A stretch of 7,271 nucleotides of DNA from RGIG426 sp045598965. GTDB taxonomy: Bacteria > Bacillota > Clostridia > Oscillospirales > Acutalibacteraceae. Positions 1 to 5,573 of this stretch are shown piece by piece. The position numbers and the translations under genes are program-made. The notes below the pieces were generated by a model, which saw nothing but the letters and a program-made list of their open reading frames with translations, searched no databases and was not told where the DNA came from. The stretch spans positions 1 through 7,271 of the forward strand of contig JAZRVH010000010.1 in NCBI GenBank assembly GCA_045598965.1, given 5' to 3'. Each line of letters starts with the position of its first letter. The stretch's first letter is position 1.

Positions 1-122
1 TAACCCCCGACCGTGATTCGTCATTCCGAATCGGTGTAAAAATTAACGGGTTGTGTTTCGTTCTTTGCTTTTTTCACGTTGTTTAATTTTCAAGGTCCTC
101 GCCGCCCGTTTTTCGGGACAGC
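1..122 (-). other. 5' leader of an rRNA operon (16S rRNA beyond the left edge)
   Basis: Read on the minus strand, this is the transcribed leader after a very strong promoter. It has a short hairpin (CCCG, 5-nt loop, CGGG; 105-117). A boxA-like element, CCTTGAAAATTAAACAA (95 down to 79), follows; this type of sequence precedes rRNA genes in Firmicutes and helps antitermination. Nearer the edge is another small stem (GATTCG / CGAATC, 15-20 with 27-32). No coding frame fits. The mature 16S start is not in the window, so identification rests on the leader and promoter, which is good but indirect evidence. A leader for another stable RNA is the main alternative. Confidence 0.65.
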
Positions 123-128
123 TTTGTT

Positions 129-157
129 ATCTTACCACACCTTTCCCCAGATGTCAA
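129..157 (-). promoter_or_regulatory. Strong sigma-A promoter of the rRNA operon
   Basis: On the minus strand a perfect -35 box TTGACA (157-152) is followed after exactly 17 bp by TAAGAT (134-129). A TGG just before the -10 box makes it an extended -10 promoter. The expected start is G at about position 122, in line with the GTP-initiated rRNA promoters of Firmicutes. The -35 box begins only about 30 bp beyond the stop codon of the preceding glycosidase gene, with no terminator between them. Confidence 0.78.
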
Positions 158-160
158 CAC

Positions 161-190
161 TTTTTTTCAAGTTTTTTCAATTTTTTTCAA
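161..190 (-). promoter_or_regulatory. Phased A-tract (UP-element-like) upstream of the rRNA promoter
   Basis: Three consecutive decamers on the plus strand, TTTTTTTCAA, GTTTTTTCAA and TTTTTTTCAA, sit exactly 10 bp apart immediately upstream of the -35 box. A-tracts repeated once per helical turn bend DNA, and AT-rich tracts here bind the alpha subunit C-terminal domain of RNA polymerase (UP element). The distal decamer contains the TGA stop (189-187) of the glycosidase gene. The periodicity is seen directly; the function is inferred. Confidence 0.55.
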
Positions 191-2046
191 AAAAGTATTA
201 AGCACCCGAAAGGCGGCAATTTTACACCGCTTTTTGTGGGTTCAAAGACACCGAAAAAGCGGGAAAAATCATTCGTGGAAAACGGAATCTCTACCTCTTT
301 TTCTGCATCGGAACGATTGACCACGCAAAGCAGGGAAGTCTCCCCCTCTCGCACACGGGTAAACGCCACAACATCCTCGTCGGTTTTTAAGGCGGCGAAT
401 CCGTCATCGCTCAAAGCCGCCGTCTTACGCATTTCTCCCAAAGCCCGATACCACTCGATTAAATCCGTATCCTCGTTACCCCACGGATAGGGGCGACGGC
501 AAAACGGGTCGCCATATCCTTCCATCCCCGCTTCGTCGCCGTAATACACCGACGGCACGCCGGGCAAACAGTATTGGAGCACCACCGCAAGCTTTAACAA
601 TCGCTTGCCGTGTGCCCGCTGTTCCTCAGAAAGCGGATGCTCCGCCTTCCACACTCGGTCACGTCCCTCGTCCGGCTCACCCGCAAGAGCGGTCAATGCA
701 CGTGGCGTATCGTGCGTGCCGATATGGTTCATAAGCAGACGTACCACCTGCGGCGGATAATGCTCGCAAATGCGTTCCACCGCATCGTAAAACCAACCGG
801 CATCGCCGCCACGGAGAAAGTTTTGAATCGCCGCCGCAAAAGGATAGTTCATCACGCTGTCCAGTTGACCGCCCAACAAATAGGGTCGCAACGCCCCGTA
901 GCTCTCCTTACAGCTGGCGTCCTCCCACACCTCGCCGAGAACAAGGGCGTCCGGGTTTTCCGCTTTTACCGCACGACGCAAAGCAAACAAAAACGGGTCG
1001 GGCAATTCATCGGCTACATCCAGCCGCCAGCCGGCAGTGCCGCATCGAATCCAACGACGCAAAATGCCGTTCTCGCCGGTAATATAGTCGAGGTAGGCGG
1101 CATCCGTCTCCTCCACCTCCGGCAACACGTCGATTCCCCACCACGCCTGATAGTTTTCCGGCCAGTTATGAAAACGATACCACGAAAAATACGGCGACTC
1201 CTTCGACTGAAACGCACCCAGCGTATCGTACCGGCCGTAGCGGTTGAAATACACGCTGTCGTCGCCGGTGTGGCTGAACACTCCGTCAAGCAGCACACGC
1301 ATCCCCCGTTTTTTTGCCGCCGCACACAGCGACCGCAAATCATCCTCTGTTCCGAGCAAGCCGTCCACTCGCTCATAGCAAGCCGTATCATAGCGATGAT
1401 TGGAAAACGCCTCAAAAATCGGATTAAGATACAGACACGTCACGCCGAGAGATGCAAGGTAATCCAGTTTTTGCTCAATTCCTTTTAAATCTCCGCCGAA
1501 AAAGTCGTCGTTGTGCACCCGACCCATAAAATCGGGACGCCAAAAAACATCCTCGTCAAACCGTTCATGCATCACACGGTCGGTGCGTGTCTCTGTTTTC
1601 GGAACACCGGAATTATAAAAGCGGTCCGGGAATATTTGATACATTACGCCGCCCGCAAGCCAGTCCGGCGTTTTGAAATCAAAAGCATAGCAGGTGAGCT
1701 GCCACATACGATGGATATCGCCACCGTCAAAAAGCTCGGCTACTCCACGAAATCCTTCCGAAAGCGTTTTCCATCCGCTATCTGTTTGAAGCAGAAAATC
1801 ATAGAAGTACACCGCCGGCTTTTCGGGCGAAAAATGACACTCCCACCATTCGCCTCCGGTTTTGTCCTCTCCCGCCCAAAGCAAGCCATCCTGCCGTTCG
1901 GGCTCGCCCGCCGTATGCAAACGTAACCAGACGCCACGGCAACCGAGTGTGCGAGGCAAATGCAAGCGAAAGTGAACCGCCGTATTTTCCGCCACCGCCC
2001 CCTGCGGGTCACGGTAAGCGGAATCCCGAGAACAAAAATACGTCAC
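187..2046 (-). CDS. GH13 alpha-amylase family glycosidase, neopullulanase/cyclomaltodextrinase-like
   Basis: A 619-residue enzyme that should hydrolyse alpha-glucans or maltodextrins by a retaining mechanism. Residues 1-125 look like the N-terminal beta-sandwich (CBM34-like) of neopullulanases. The catalytic barrel starts at GGVMYQIFPDRF (132-143). Conserved regions are DGVFSHTG (254-261, His259), GWRLDVADE with nucleophile Asp343, GEVWE with acid/base Glu372, and NHIGTHD with transition-state stabiliser Asp446. GVPSVYYGDEAG (496-507) closes the barrel and a beta domain runs to the end. All catalytic residues are present. There is no signal peptide, so it is probably cytoplasmic and acts on imported oligosaccharides. 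The start is GTG with a strong AGGGAGG site 7 bases upstream. It appears to be a single-gene unit and no sugar transporter is adjacent. The exact substrate (pullulan, cyclodextrin or maltodextrin) cannot be decided from sequence alone. Confidence 0.93.
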   Translation of the reverse strand: MTYFCSRDSAYRDPQGAVAENTAVHFRLHLPRTLGCRGVWLRLHTAGEPERQDGLLWAGEDKTGGEWWECHFSPEKPAVYFYDFLLQTDSGWKTLSEGFRGVAELFDGGDIHRMWQLTCYAFDFKTPDWLAGGVMYQIFPDRFYNSGVPKTETRTDRVMHERFDEDVFWRPDFMGRVHNDDFFGGDLKGIEQKLDYLASLGVTCLYLNPIFEAFSNHRYDTACYERVDGLLGTEDDLRSLCAAAKKRGMRVLLDGVFSHTGDDSVYFNRYGRYDTLGAFQSKESPYFSWYRFHNWPENYQAWWGIDVLPEVEETDAAYLDYITGENGILRRWIRCGTAGWRLDVADELPDPFLFALRRAVKAENPDALVLGEVWEDASCKESYGALRPYLLGGQLDSVMNYPFAAAIQNFLRGGDAGWFYDAVERICEHYPPQVVRLLMNHIGTHDTPRALTALAGEPDEGRDRVWKAEHPLSEEQRAHGKRLLKLAVVLQYCLPGVPSVYYGDEAGMEGYGDPFCRRPYPWGNEDTDLIEWYRALGEMRKTAALSDDGFAALKTDEDVVAFTRVREGETSLLCVVNRSDAEKEVEIPFSTNDFSRFFGVFEPTKSGVKLPPFGCLILF

Positions 2047-2060
2047 GGAATATCCTCCCT
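2044..2060 (-). promoter_or_regulatory. GTG start and ribosome binding site of the glycosidase
   Basis: On the minus strand AGGGAGG (2060-2054) lies 7 bases before GTG (2046-2044), which decides the non-ATG start. The protein then begins M-T-Y-F. Confidence 0.85.
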
Positions 2061-2103
2061 TTGATTGGCATTTTAATAATGTATATAATATAGTATACCA
2101 AAA

Positions 2104-2132
2104 ATTATAGCGAAATCACAATCGGAAAACAA
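2104..2132 (-). promoter_or_regulatory. Promoter of the GH13 glycosidase gene
   Basis: Minus-strand TTGTTT (2132-2127), 17 bp spacer, TATAAT (2109-2104). Transcription would start near 2097, giving a leader of about 50 nt. An AT-rich imperfect palindrome (2081-2098) lies at the start site and might be an operator. A second -10-like box, TATACT (2097-2092), lies within it but has a poorer -35 partner. Confidence 0.7.
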
Positions 2133-2180
2133 GTTTTTTCAAAGAAATGAAAAGAAAAATAAAAAATTTTCAAAAAAGCA

Positions 2181-2209
2181 TTGACAAAATGCTGTTTTGT
2201 GAATACTAT
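2181..2209 (+). promoter_or_regulatory. Promoter of acpP
   Basis: Perfect TTGACA (2181-2186), 17 bp spacer, TACTAT (2204-2209); start expected near 2216. An A/T-rich stretch (about 2131-2177) lies upstream and could act as an UP element. The -35 box overlaps a 5-bp inverted repeat, GCATT / AATGC (2178-2182 with 2188-2192). Confidence 0.78.
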
Positions 2210-2218
2210 TCTTATGTA

Positions 2219-2233
2219 CTCCGTTTTGCGGAG
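2219..2233 (+). promoter_or_regulatory. Small hairpin at the 5' end of the acpP mRNA
   Basis: CTCCG (2219-2223) pairs with CGGAG (2229-2233) around a 5-base loop, within a few bases of the predicted transcript start. A 5'-terminal stem of this kind can protect an mRNA from decay. The stem is visible; the role is inferred. Confidence 0.4.
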
Positions 2234-2272
2234 CGTCAAAACAGAATTCAACAAGGAGAGAGGGCTAAACCT

Positions 2273-2500
2273 ATGGTTCTTGGTAAAGTCAAAACGATTT
2301 TGAGCAACCAGTTCGATGTGGATGAGGCGGAGCTCAACGAAGACACCCGTCTGGACGATGATCTGGGTGCTGATTCGCTGGACGTTGTGGACCTGATGAT
2401 GTCGCTGGAAGACACGTTCGATGTGGAAATCCAGGATGAGGATATCGAAAAAATCCGCACCATCGGCGATCTCGTCACCTACATTGAAGACAATCTCTAA
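2273..2500 (+). CDS. acpP: Acyl carrier protein
   Basis: A 75-residue acidic protein, the usual length for ACP. It carries growing acyl chains as thioesters on a 4'-phosphopantetheine arm in the cytoplasm during type II fatty-acid synthesis. The attachment site is the motif LGADSLDVVDL with Ser35. The four-helix pattern is typical, including the acidic recognition helix after the serine (DVVDLMMSLEDTFDVEI) and the C-terminal ending IGDLVTYIEDNL. The reading frame is open further upstream, from 2147, but that part contains the promoter. The ATG at 2273, behind AAGGAG (2253-2258) and AGAGGG (2259-2264), gives the normal ACP N-terminus MVLGKVK. The gene stands alone with its own promoter and terminator instead of lying in a fab or plsX cluster. 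The intact DSL motif favours a housekeeping ACP, but a specialised second copy cannot be excluded. Confidence 0.96.
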   Translation: MVLGKVKTILSNQFDVDEAELNEDTRLDDDLGADSLDVVDLMMSLEDTFDVEIQDEDIEKIRTIGDLVTYIEDNL

Positions 2501-2506
2501 AAAACG

Positions 2507-2550
2507 AAAACCCCGAGTGAACAACCATTCGCTCGGGGCTTTTTCTTTTA
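2507..2550. terminator. Bidirectional intrinsic terminator between acpP and the 58-residue gene
   Basis: CCCCGAGTGAA (2511-2521) pairs with TTCGCTCGGGG (2528-2538), an 11-bp stem with one G-T pair and a 6-base loop. It is followed on the plus strand by CTTTTTCTTTT and on the minus strand by TTTTCGTTTT. It starts 7 bases after the acpP stop and ends directly at the stop codon of the convergent gene, so it serves both units. Confidence 0.9.
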
Positions 2551-2727
2551 TCAAAACATATTGCCGACATTGTCCACCAGCTGGCTCATGCTTTTGAGTG
2601 CTTTGGACACGTTCTTTTTTACACCGTGCTTGTTTTGCTTTACCACAGCGTAGCCCACCGCACCGGACACCATTCCCACGGCAGCACCAAGCCCCATTCC
2701 TTTTACAAAGGTCATTCCGCTTTTCAT
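2551..2727 (-). CDS. Small glycine-rich protein, YtxH-like (58 residues)
   Basis: An intact 58-residue reading frame, ATG to TGA, with a strong AGGAG (2740-2736) 8 bases before the start. Residues 10-29 form a glycine-rich hydrophobic stretch, GMGLGAAVGMVSGAVGYAVV, with repeated small-x-x-small spacing, which suggests one membrane helix or a glycine-zipper-like segment. A basic stretch (KQNKHGVKKNVSKALK, 30-45) and an amphipathic tail ending VDNVGNMF follow. This layout resembles small YtxH-like proteins seen in Clostridia, but no function can be assigned. It lies 52 nt downstream of the acyltransferase on the same strand and ends at a good terminator, so the two are probably co-transcribed. 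Its start is enclosed in a 12-bp hairpin. Confidence 0.8.
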   Translation of the reverse strand: MKSGMTFVKGMGLGAAVGMVSGAVGYAVVKQNKHGVKKNVSKALKSMSQLVDNVGNMF

Positions 2728-2769
2728 TGCTCACACTCCTTTTTGCGTTCTGCAAGTAGTGTGAGCAAT
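2726..2769 (-). repeat. 12-bp perfect inverted repeat over the start site of the 58-residue gene
   Basis: ATTGCTCACACT (2726-2737) and AGTGTGAGCAAT (2758-2769) are perfect reverse complements with 20 bases between them. An inner stem TTGC / GCAA (2743-2746 with 2752-2755) fits in the loop. In the minus-strand mRNA the stem covers the AU of the AUG and the last bases of the Shine-Dalgarno site, while AAAGG lies in an internal loop. There is no T-run after it, so it is not a terminator. Ribosomes finishing the upstream gene, which stops at 2780, could open it, suggesting translational coupling. Confidence 0.7.
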
Positions 2770-2779
2770 TCGGTGAAAA

Positions 2780-3910
2780 TTATGCAGTGGGTTTTGCCTC
2801 TTTCTTCGGCTTTTTGGCAAGAATGGCATTTTCGATTTTCATCGTCACCCACGCCACGGGAATGGCCAATATCACCACCGTGTAATACTGGGCAAACGTG
2901 AAATGCCCTTTGCCCCAAAGCCACTCTTGTCGTGCGACGTGGTACAACGTGGTGTGAGCGAGATACAGCTCAAGCGACATATTGCCGAAGAATTTAAGAA
3001 ATGCATGGAGCGGCTTCCACGAAAGGAAGTGCAACAGCATTCCCACGAGGAAGGTTACCGAGAAGCCGAACAAGCCCAACAGATATCTCCACAAAGCCTT
3101 ATCGGTCAACCACTGTTTTAAGTGGAACACATCCTGCGGCCCCACTTCGCCCCAGCGAATATACCCAAGCTGGCACAGCACCAACGTGGTGCCGATAATG
3201 GCAATCGGCAACGTAAGCCACCACCAAGAGATTTTGCGGCGTTCATAGACGAGTTTTCCCATTCCGCAACCGATAAAGAATATCGGGAAGCGGGTTGCCG
3301 CAATCTCAAAGCGTTTGTACATATCGGGATAGGCGGCACGGGCGGACAACAATGCCACAAGCGTGACACCTACCAACAGAGCCACACGGCGACCCGTTTT
3401 TTTCTCATCGTCAAACAGAAAATGATACAAGAACGGATACATAAAATAGAAAATCGCAATTGCCGCCACGTACCACGCTTGCCGGTCATTGCCGAACCAG
3501 AAAGACAACTGGGTCATTCGCATAAAGAAGTGACCGCCCGCATGAACAAGCGTTTGGCTCTTTTCGAGAATATCGGTTAAGAACAGGTAGAACCAATACC
3601 CGATGTTGATAATCCACAACGCCGGGAACAGACGAAGATAGCGTTTTTTATAAAACCCGAGCGTCTCCTGATTGCGAGCAAAGCTGAAATACAGGCTGAT
3701 GCCCGAAAGCAATAAAAACAGTTCTACCCCGCAGTTGCCGAAATTGATAAACGACCTCAACGGCATAAGCCACGAATGTCCAAAAGAATAGTTGAATTTG
3801 TTCCAATCGTATCCGTGGAACACCATAATCCACAGAATGGCAAAACCGTAAATCTCGTTACGGCTGTCCGACACCCAGCCAAGGTCAAATCCTTTTGTTC
3901 GCCCTTTCAT
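2780..3910 (-). CDS. Membrane acyltransferase family 3 (OafA-like), first copy
   Basis: A 376-residue polytopic membrane protein of the acyltransferase-3 family. These proteins transfer acyl groups, usually acetyl, to sugars of surface polysaccharides, peptidoglycan or secreted molecules. Seen in the sequence: N-terminal R17-N-E followed by a helix ending in His32, the GVELFLLLSG segment (61-70), KKRYLRLFPALW (88-99) and GNMSLELYLAH (309-319). About ten hydrophobic segments fill the rest, with a lysine-rich cytoplasmic tail (KKPKKEAK). The start is placed at the ATG at 3910 because AAAGGAG lies 7 bases before it. An ATG 10 codons upstream is in frame but precedes that site. It is followed on the same strand by the 58-residue gene. 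An intrinsic terminator lies just upstream, so its expression may depend on readthrough. The acyl acceptor is unknown. Confidence 0.9.
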   Translation of the reverse strand: MKGRTKGFDLGWVSDSRNEIYGFAILWIMVFHGYDWNKFNYSFGHSWLMPLRSFINFGNCGVELFLLLSGISLYFSFARNQETLGFYKKRYLRLFPALWIINIGYWFYLFLTDILEKSQTLVHAGGHFFMRMTQLSFWFGNDRQAWYVAAIAIFYFMYPFLYHFLFDDEKKTGRRVALLVGVTLVALLSARAAYPDMYKRFEIAATRFPIFFIGCGMGKLVYERRKISWWWLTLPIAIIGTTLVLCQLGYIRWGEVGPQDVFHLKQWLTDKALWRYLLGLFGFSVTFLVGMLLHFLSWKPLHAFLKFFGNMSLELYLAHTTLYHVARQEWLWGKGHFTFAQYYTVVILAIPVAWVTMKIENAILAKKPKKEAKPTA

Positions 3911-3917
3911 TGGATAA

Positions 3918-3924
3918 CTCCTTT
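3918..3924 (-). promoter_or_regulatory. Ribosome binding site fixing the acyltransferase start at 3910
   Basis: Minus-strand AAAGGAG, 7 bases before the ATG at 3910. It excludes the longer in-frame start at 3940, which lies inside the terminator hairpin. Confidence 0.85.
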
Positions 3925-3938
3925 CGTCATTTGCAGGC

Positions 3939-3969
3939 AAAAACCCGACAGCGTCGCCGTCGGGTTTTT
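3939..3969 (-). terminator. Intrinsic terminator after the symporter gene
   Basis: AAAAACCCGAC (3939-3949) pairs with GTCGGGTTTTT (3959-3969), an 11-bp stem with six G/C-rich pairs and a 9-base loop. On the minus strand it ends in a run of five T before GCC. It lies 9 bases after the symporter stop codon and only 14 bases before the acyltransferase Shine-Dalgarno site. Confidence 0.88.
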
Positions 3970-3978
3970 TGTAAAAGA

Positions 3979-5430
3979 TTATTCCGCTTCCGGTTGCGAA
4001 GCATCTTCAAACAACGCTTCCACCTCAGCAGAGGGTTTCTTGGTCATCAGCGTCACCACCACGGCCACAATAAGGCCGAGAATGGTCGCCGGCACAATCT
4101 CATACACGCCGGTACCGCTGAGCCAAATAAGCCACGCCGCATCCGCCACCGCACCGGTGACGATACCTGCGATACAGCCCGCAAGGTTAAAGCGTTTCCA
4201 GAAAAGGCTCAACATAATCGCCGGGCCAAACGCCGCACCGAACAAACCCCACGCATTTTCCACAAGGCCCATAATGGTGCCGGAGTTGGGGTTGGCGGCA
4301 ATAAACAGTGCCACAAGTGCGATAACGATAACCACGATACGACCCGCCCACAGCATCTCTTTGTCGCCGGCGTTTTTGCGGAGCACCGGTTTATACACGT
4401 CACTGGCAAACGCCGAGGATGCGGCGAGCAACTGGGAATCCGCCGTAGACATTGCCGCCGCCAAAATAGCCGACAGCAACACGCCGGACGCCAACGCCGG
4501 GAACAGCTTGCGGACGATTTGGATAAACACAAGCGACGTATCCTCCATCTCGCCGAGGAACATACGACCCGCCGTAGCCGCAATCGCCGCCATCAGCAGA
4601 ATGATGGTGGTCCAGGTAATACCGATAATGCGGGATTTTTTGAGGTCTTTTTCCGAGCGGATAGACATAAAACGCACAATAATATGCGGCATACCGAAGT
4701 AGCCGAGACCCCAACCGAGGCCGGACACAATATCCTGCCAGCTGGATGCGAAGTTCCAGAAGCCGTCGGGCAGTTCGTGCGTCGGAAGCGAGCCGGCCTT
4801 CATCCCAATGAGTGCCACAATCGGTGCAATCATCAATGCGGCAAGCATCAGCATACCTTGGAAGAAGTCGGTCCAGCACACCGCAGAGAAACCGCCGAGG
4901 AAGGTGTAGGAAATGATAATTGCGGCGGCAATATACATCGCCACTTTCGCATCAATACCGATAACCTGGTTAAACAGCGTACCGCAGGCTTTCACACTGG
5001 ACGCCGCATACACGGTGTATGCCACGAGGAAAATCACAGCACAGATGATTTGCAGTGCTTTGCTCTTGGACATAAAGCGGTTGGTTAAATACTGCGGCAC
5101 CGTAATGGAGTCGTTGGCTTTGATGGTAAAGCGACGCAGACGGGGTGCCTCAAAAATCCAGCTAAGCATATAACCGATAGCCAGACCGATGGCAATCCAC
5201 GTTTGCCCCATACCGGCGGCACAAATGGAAGCGGGAAGCCCCATCAGCACCCACGCCGACATATCGGAAGCACCGGCAGAAAGTGCCGACACCCACGGGC
5301 CCATTTGGCGACCGCCCAAGAAATACCCTTTTTCGCCGACACCTTTGGACTTGAAGAAGAAGAACAGTCCAACGCCGACCATAAACAGGAAATAGGCGAT
5401 AAACACCGCCAACTCGGCATAATTTGTCAT
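3979..5430 (-). CDS. putP: Sodium/proline symporter
   Basis: A 483-residue inner-membrane transporter of the sodium:solute symporter family, taking up L-proline with Na+. It matches E. coli PutP in length and in all the main blocks. The Na+/substrate segment ALSAGASDMSAWVLMGLP (49-66) has Asp56, Ser58 and Trp60 at the places of D55, S57 and W59. LGGRQMGP includes Arg41. GWGLGYFGMPHI (239-250) and LSAILAAAMSTADSQLL (319-335) include Ser328 and Thr329, another Na+-site region. About 13 membrane helices are expected. The ATG at 5430 follows GAGAGAGG with an 8-base gap. A GTG three codons earlier overlaps that site and is less likely. It is a single-gene unit with its own promoter and terminator. 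Proline could serve as an osmoprotectant, a nutrient or an acceptor in Stickland metabolism; the context does not say which. Confidence 0.95.
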   Translation of the reverse strand: MTNYAELAVFIAYFLFMVGVGLFFFFKSKGVGEKGYFLGGRQMGPWVSALSAGASDMSAWVLMGLPASICAAGMGQTWIAIGLAIGYMLSWIFEAPRLRRFTIKANDSITVPQYLTNRFMSKSKALQIICAVIFLVAYTVYAASSVKACGTLFNQVIGIDAKVAMYIAAAIIISYTFLGGFSAVCWTDFFQGMLMLAALMIAPIVALIGMKAGSLPTHELPDGFWNFASSWQDIVSGLGWGLGYFGMPHIIVRFMSIRSEKDLKKSRIIGITWTTIILLMAAIAATAGRMFLGEMEDTSLVFIQIVRKLFPALASGVLLSAILAAAMSTADSQLLAASSAFASDVYKPVLRKNAGDKEMLWAGRIVVIVIALVALFIAANPNSGTIMGLVENAWGLFGAAFGPAIMLSLFWKRFNLAGCIAGIVTGAVADAAWLIWLSGTGVYEIVPATILGLIVAVVVTLMTKKPSAEVEALFEDASQPEAE

Positions 5431-5446
5431 ACAAAACACCTCTCTC

Positions 5447-5469
5447 GCTTTTTTACATTATAAAAAAGC
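5447..5469 (-). repeat. 9-bp inverted repeat in the putP leader
   Basis: GCTTTTTTA (5447-5455) and TAAAAAAGC (5461-5469) are perfect reverse complements around a 5-base centre. The repeat lies between the predicted putP transcript start (about 5478) and its ribosome binding site. It could be an operator for a repressor or a weak leader hairpin. Confidence 0.5.
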
Positions 5470-5484
5470 ACAATAATTATAGGA

Positions 5485-5513
5485 ATTATAGCACGGAACG
5501 CCGAAAAATGCAA
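5485..5513 (-). promoter_or_regulatory. putP: Promoter of putP
   Basis: Minus-strand TTGCAT (5513-5508), 17 bp spacer, perfect TATAAT (5490-5485) preceded by TGC, an extended -10. The start is expected near 5478, giving a leader of about 48 nt. Confidence 0.8.
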
Positions 5514-5543
5514 GTTTTTTCTAAAAAGAAATACACCGCAAAG

Positions 5544-5573
5544 AAAAAAGAGGCTCATTGAGCCTCTTTTTTT
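5544..5573. terminator. Intrinsic terminator overlapping the 3' end of the second acyltransferase
   Basis: GAGGCTC (5550-5556) pairs with GAGCCTC (5560-5566) around the 3-base loop ATT. The stem is extended by six A-T pairs (5544-5549 with 5567-5572). A-runs and T-runs on both sides make it work in either direction. The stop codon (5557-5555) lies at the tip of the hairpin, so the last codons and the terminator share bases. Confidence 0.9.

Noticed and set aside
53..490. Plus-strand open frame of 145 codons at the left edge
   Set aside because: It crosses the rRNA-type promoter and the 3' end of the glycosidase gene on the opposite strand, has no ribosome site and gives a low-complexity peptide.
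610..1926. Plus-strand open frames of 292 and 137 codons inside the glycosidase
   Set aside because: They are antisense to a gene with every GH13 motif, have no ribosome sites, and their Arg/His-rich composition is typical of a shadow frame.
2147..2272. Longer N-terminus for the acyl carrier protein
   Set aside because: The 42 extra codons contain the promoter and the ribosome binding site, and ACPs normally begin where the ATG at 2273 lies.
2105..2755. Minus-strand open frame of 216 codons
   Set aside because: It covers the acpP promoter, the acpP gene in antisense, the terminator and the 58-residue gene in another frame. The peptide is not protein-like.
3776..5088. Plus-strand open frames of 308 and 397 codons
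   Set aside because: Both are antisense to putP, which is unmistakable. They overlap each other and are very rich in Arg, His and Gln or in Ala, Ser and Thr.
5457..5462. Second TATAAT box in the putP leader
   Set aside because: There is no acceptable -35 box at 16-18 bp. It is part of the palindrome at 5447-5469.
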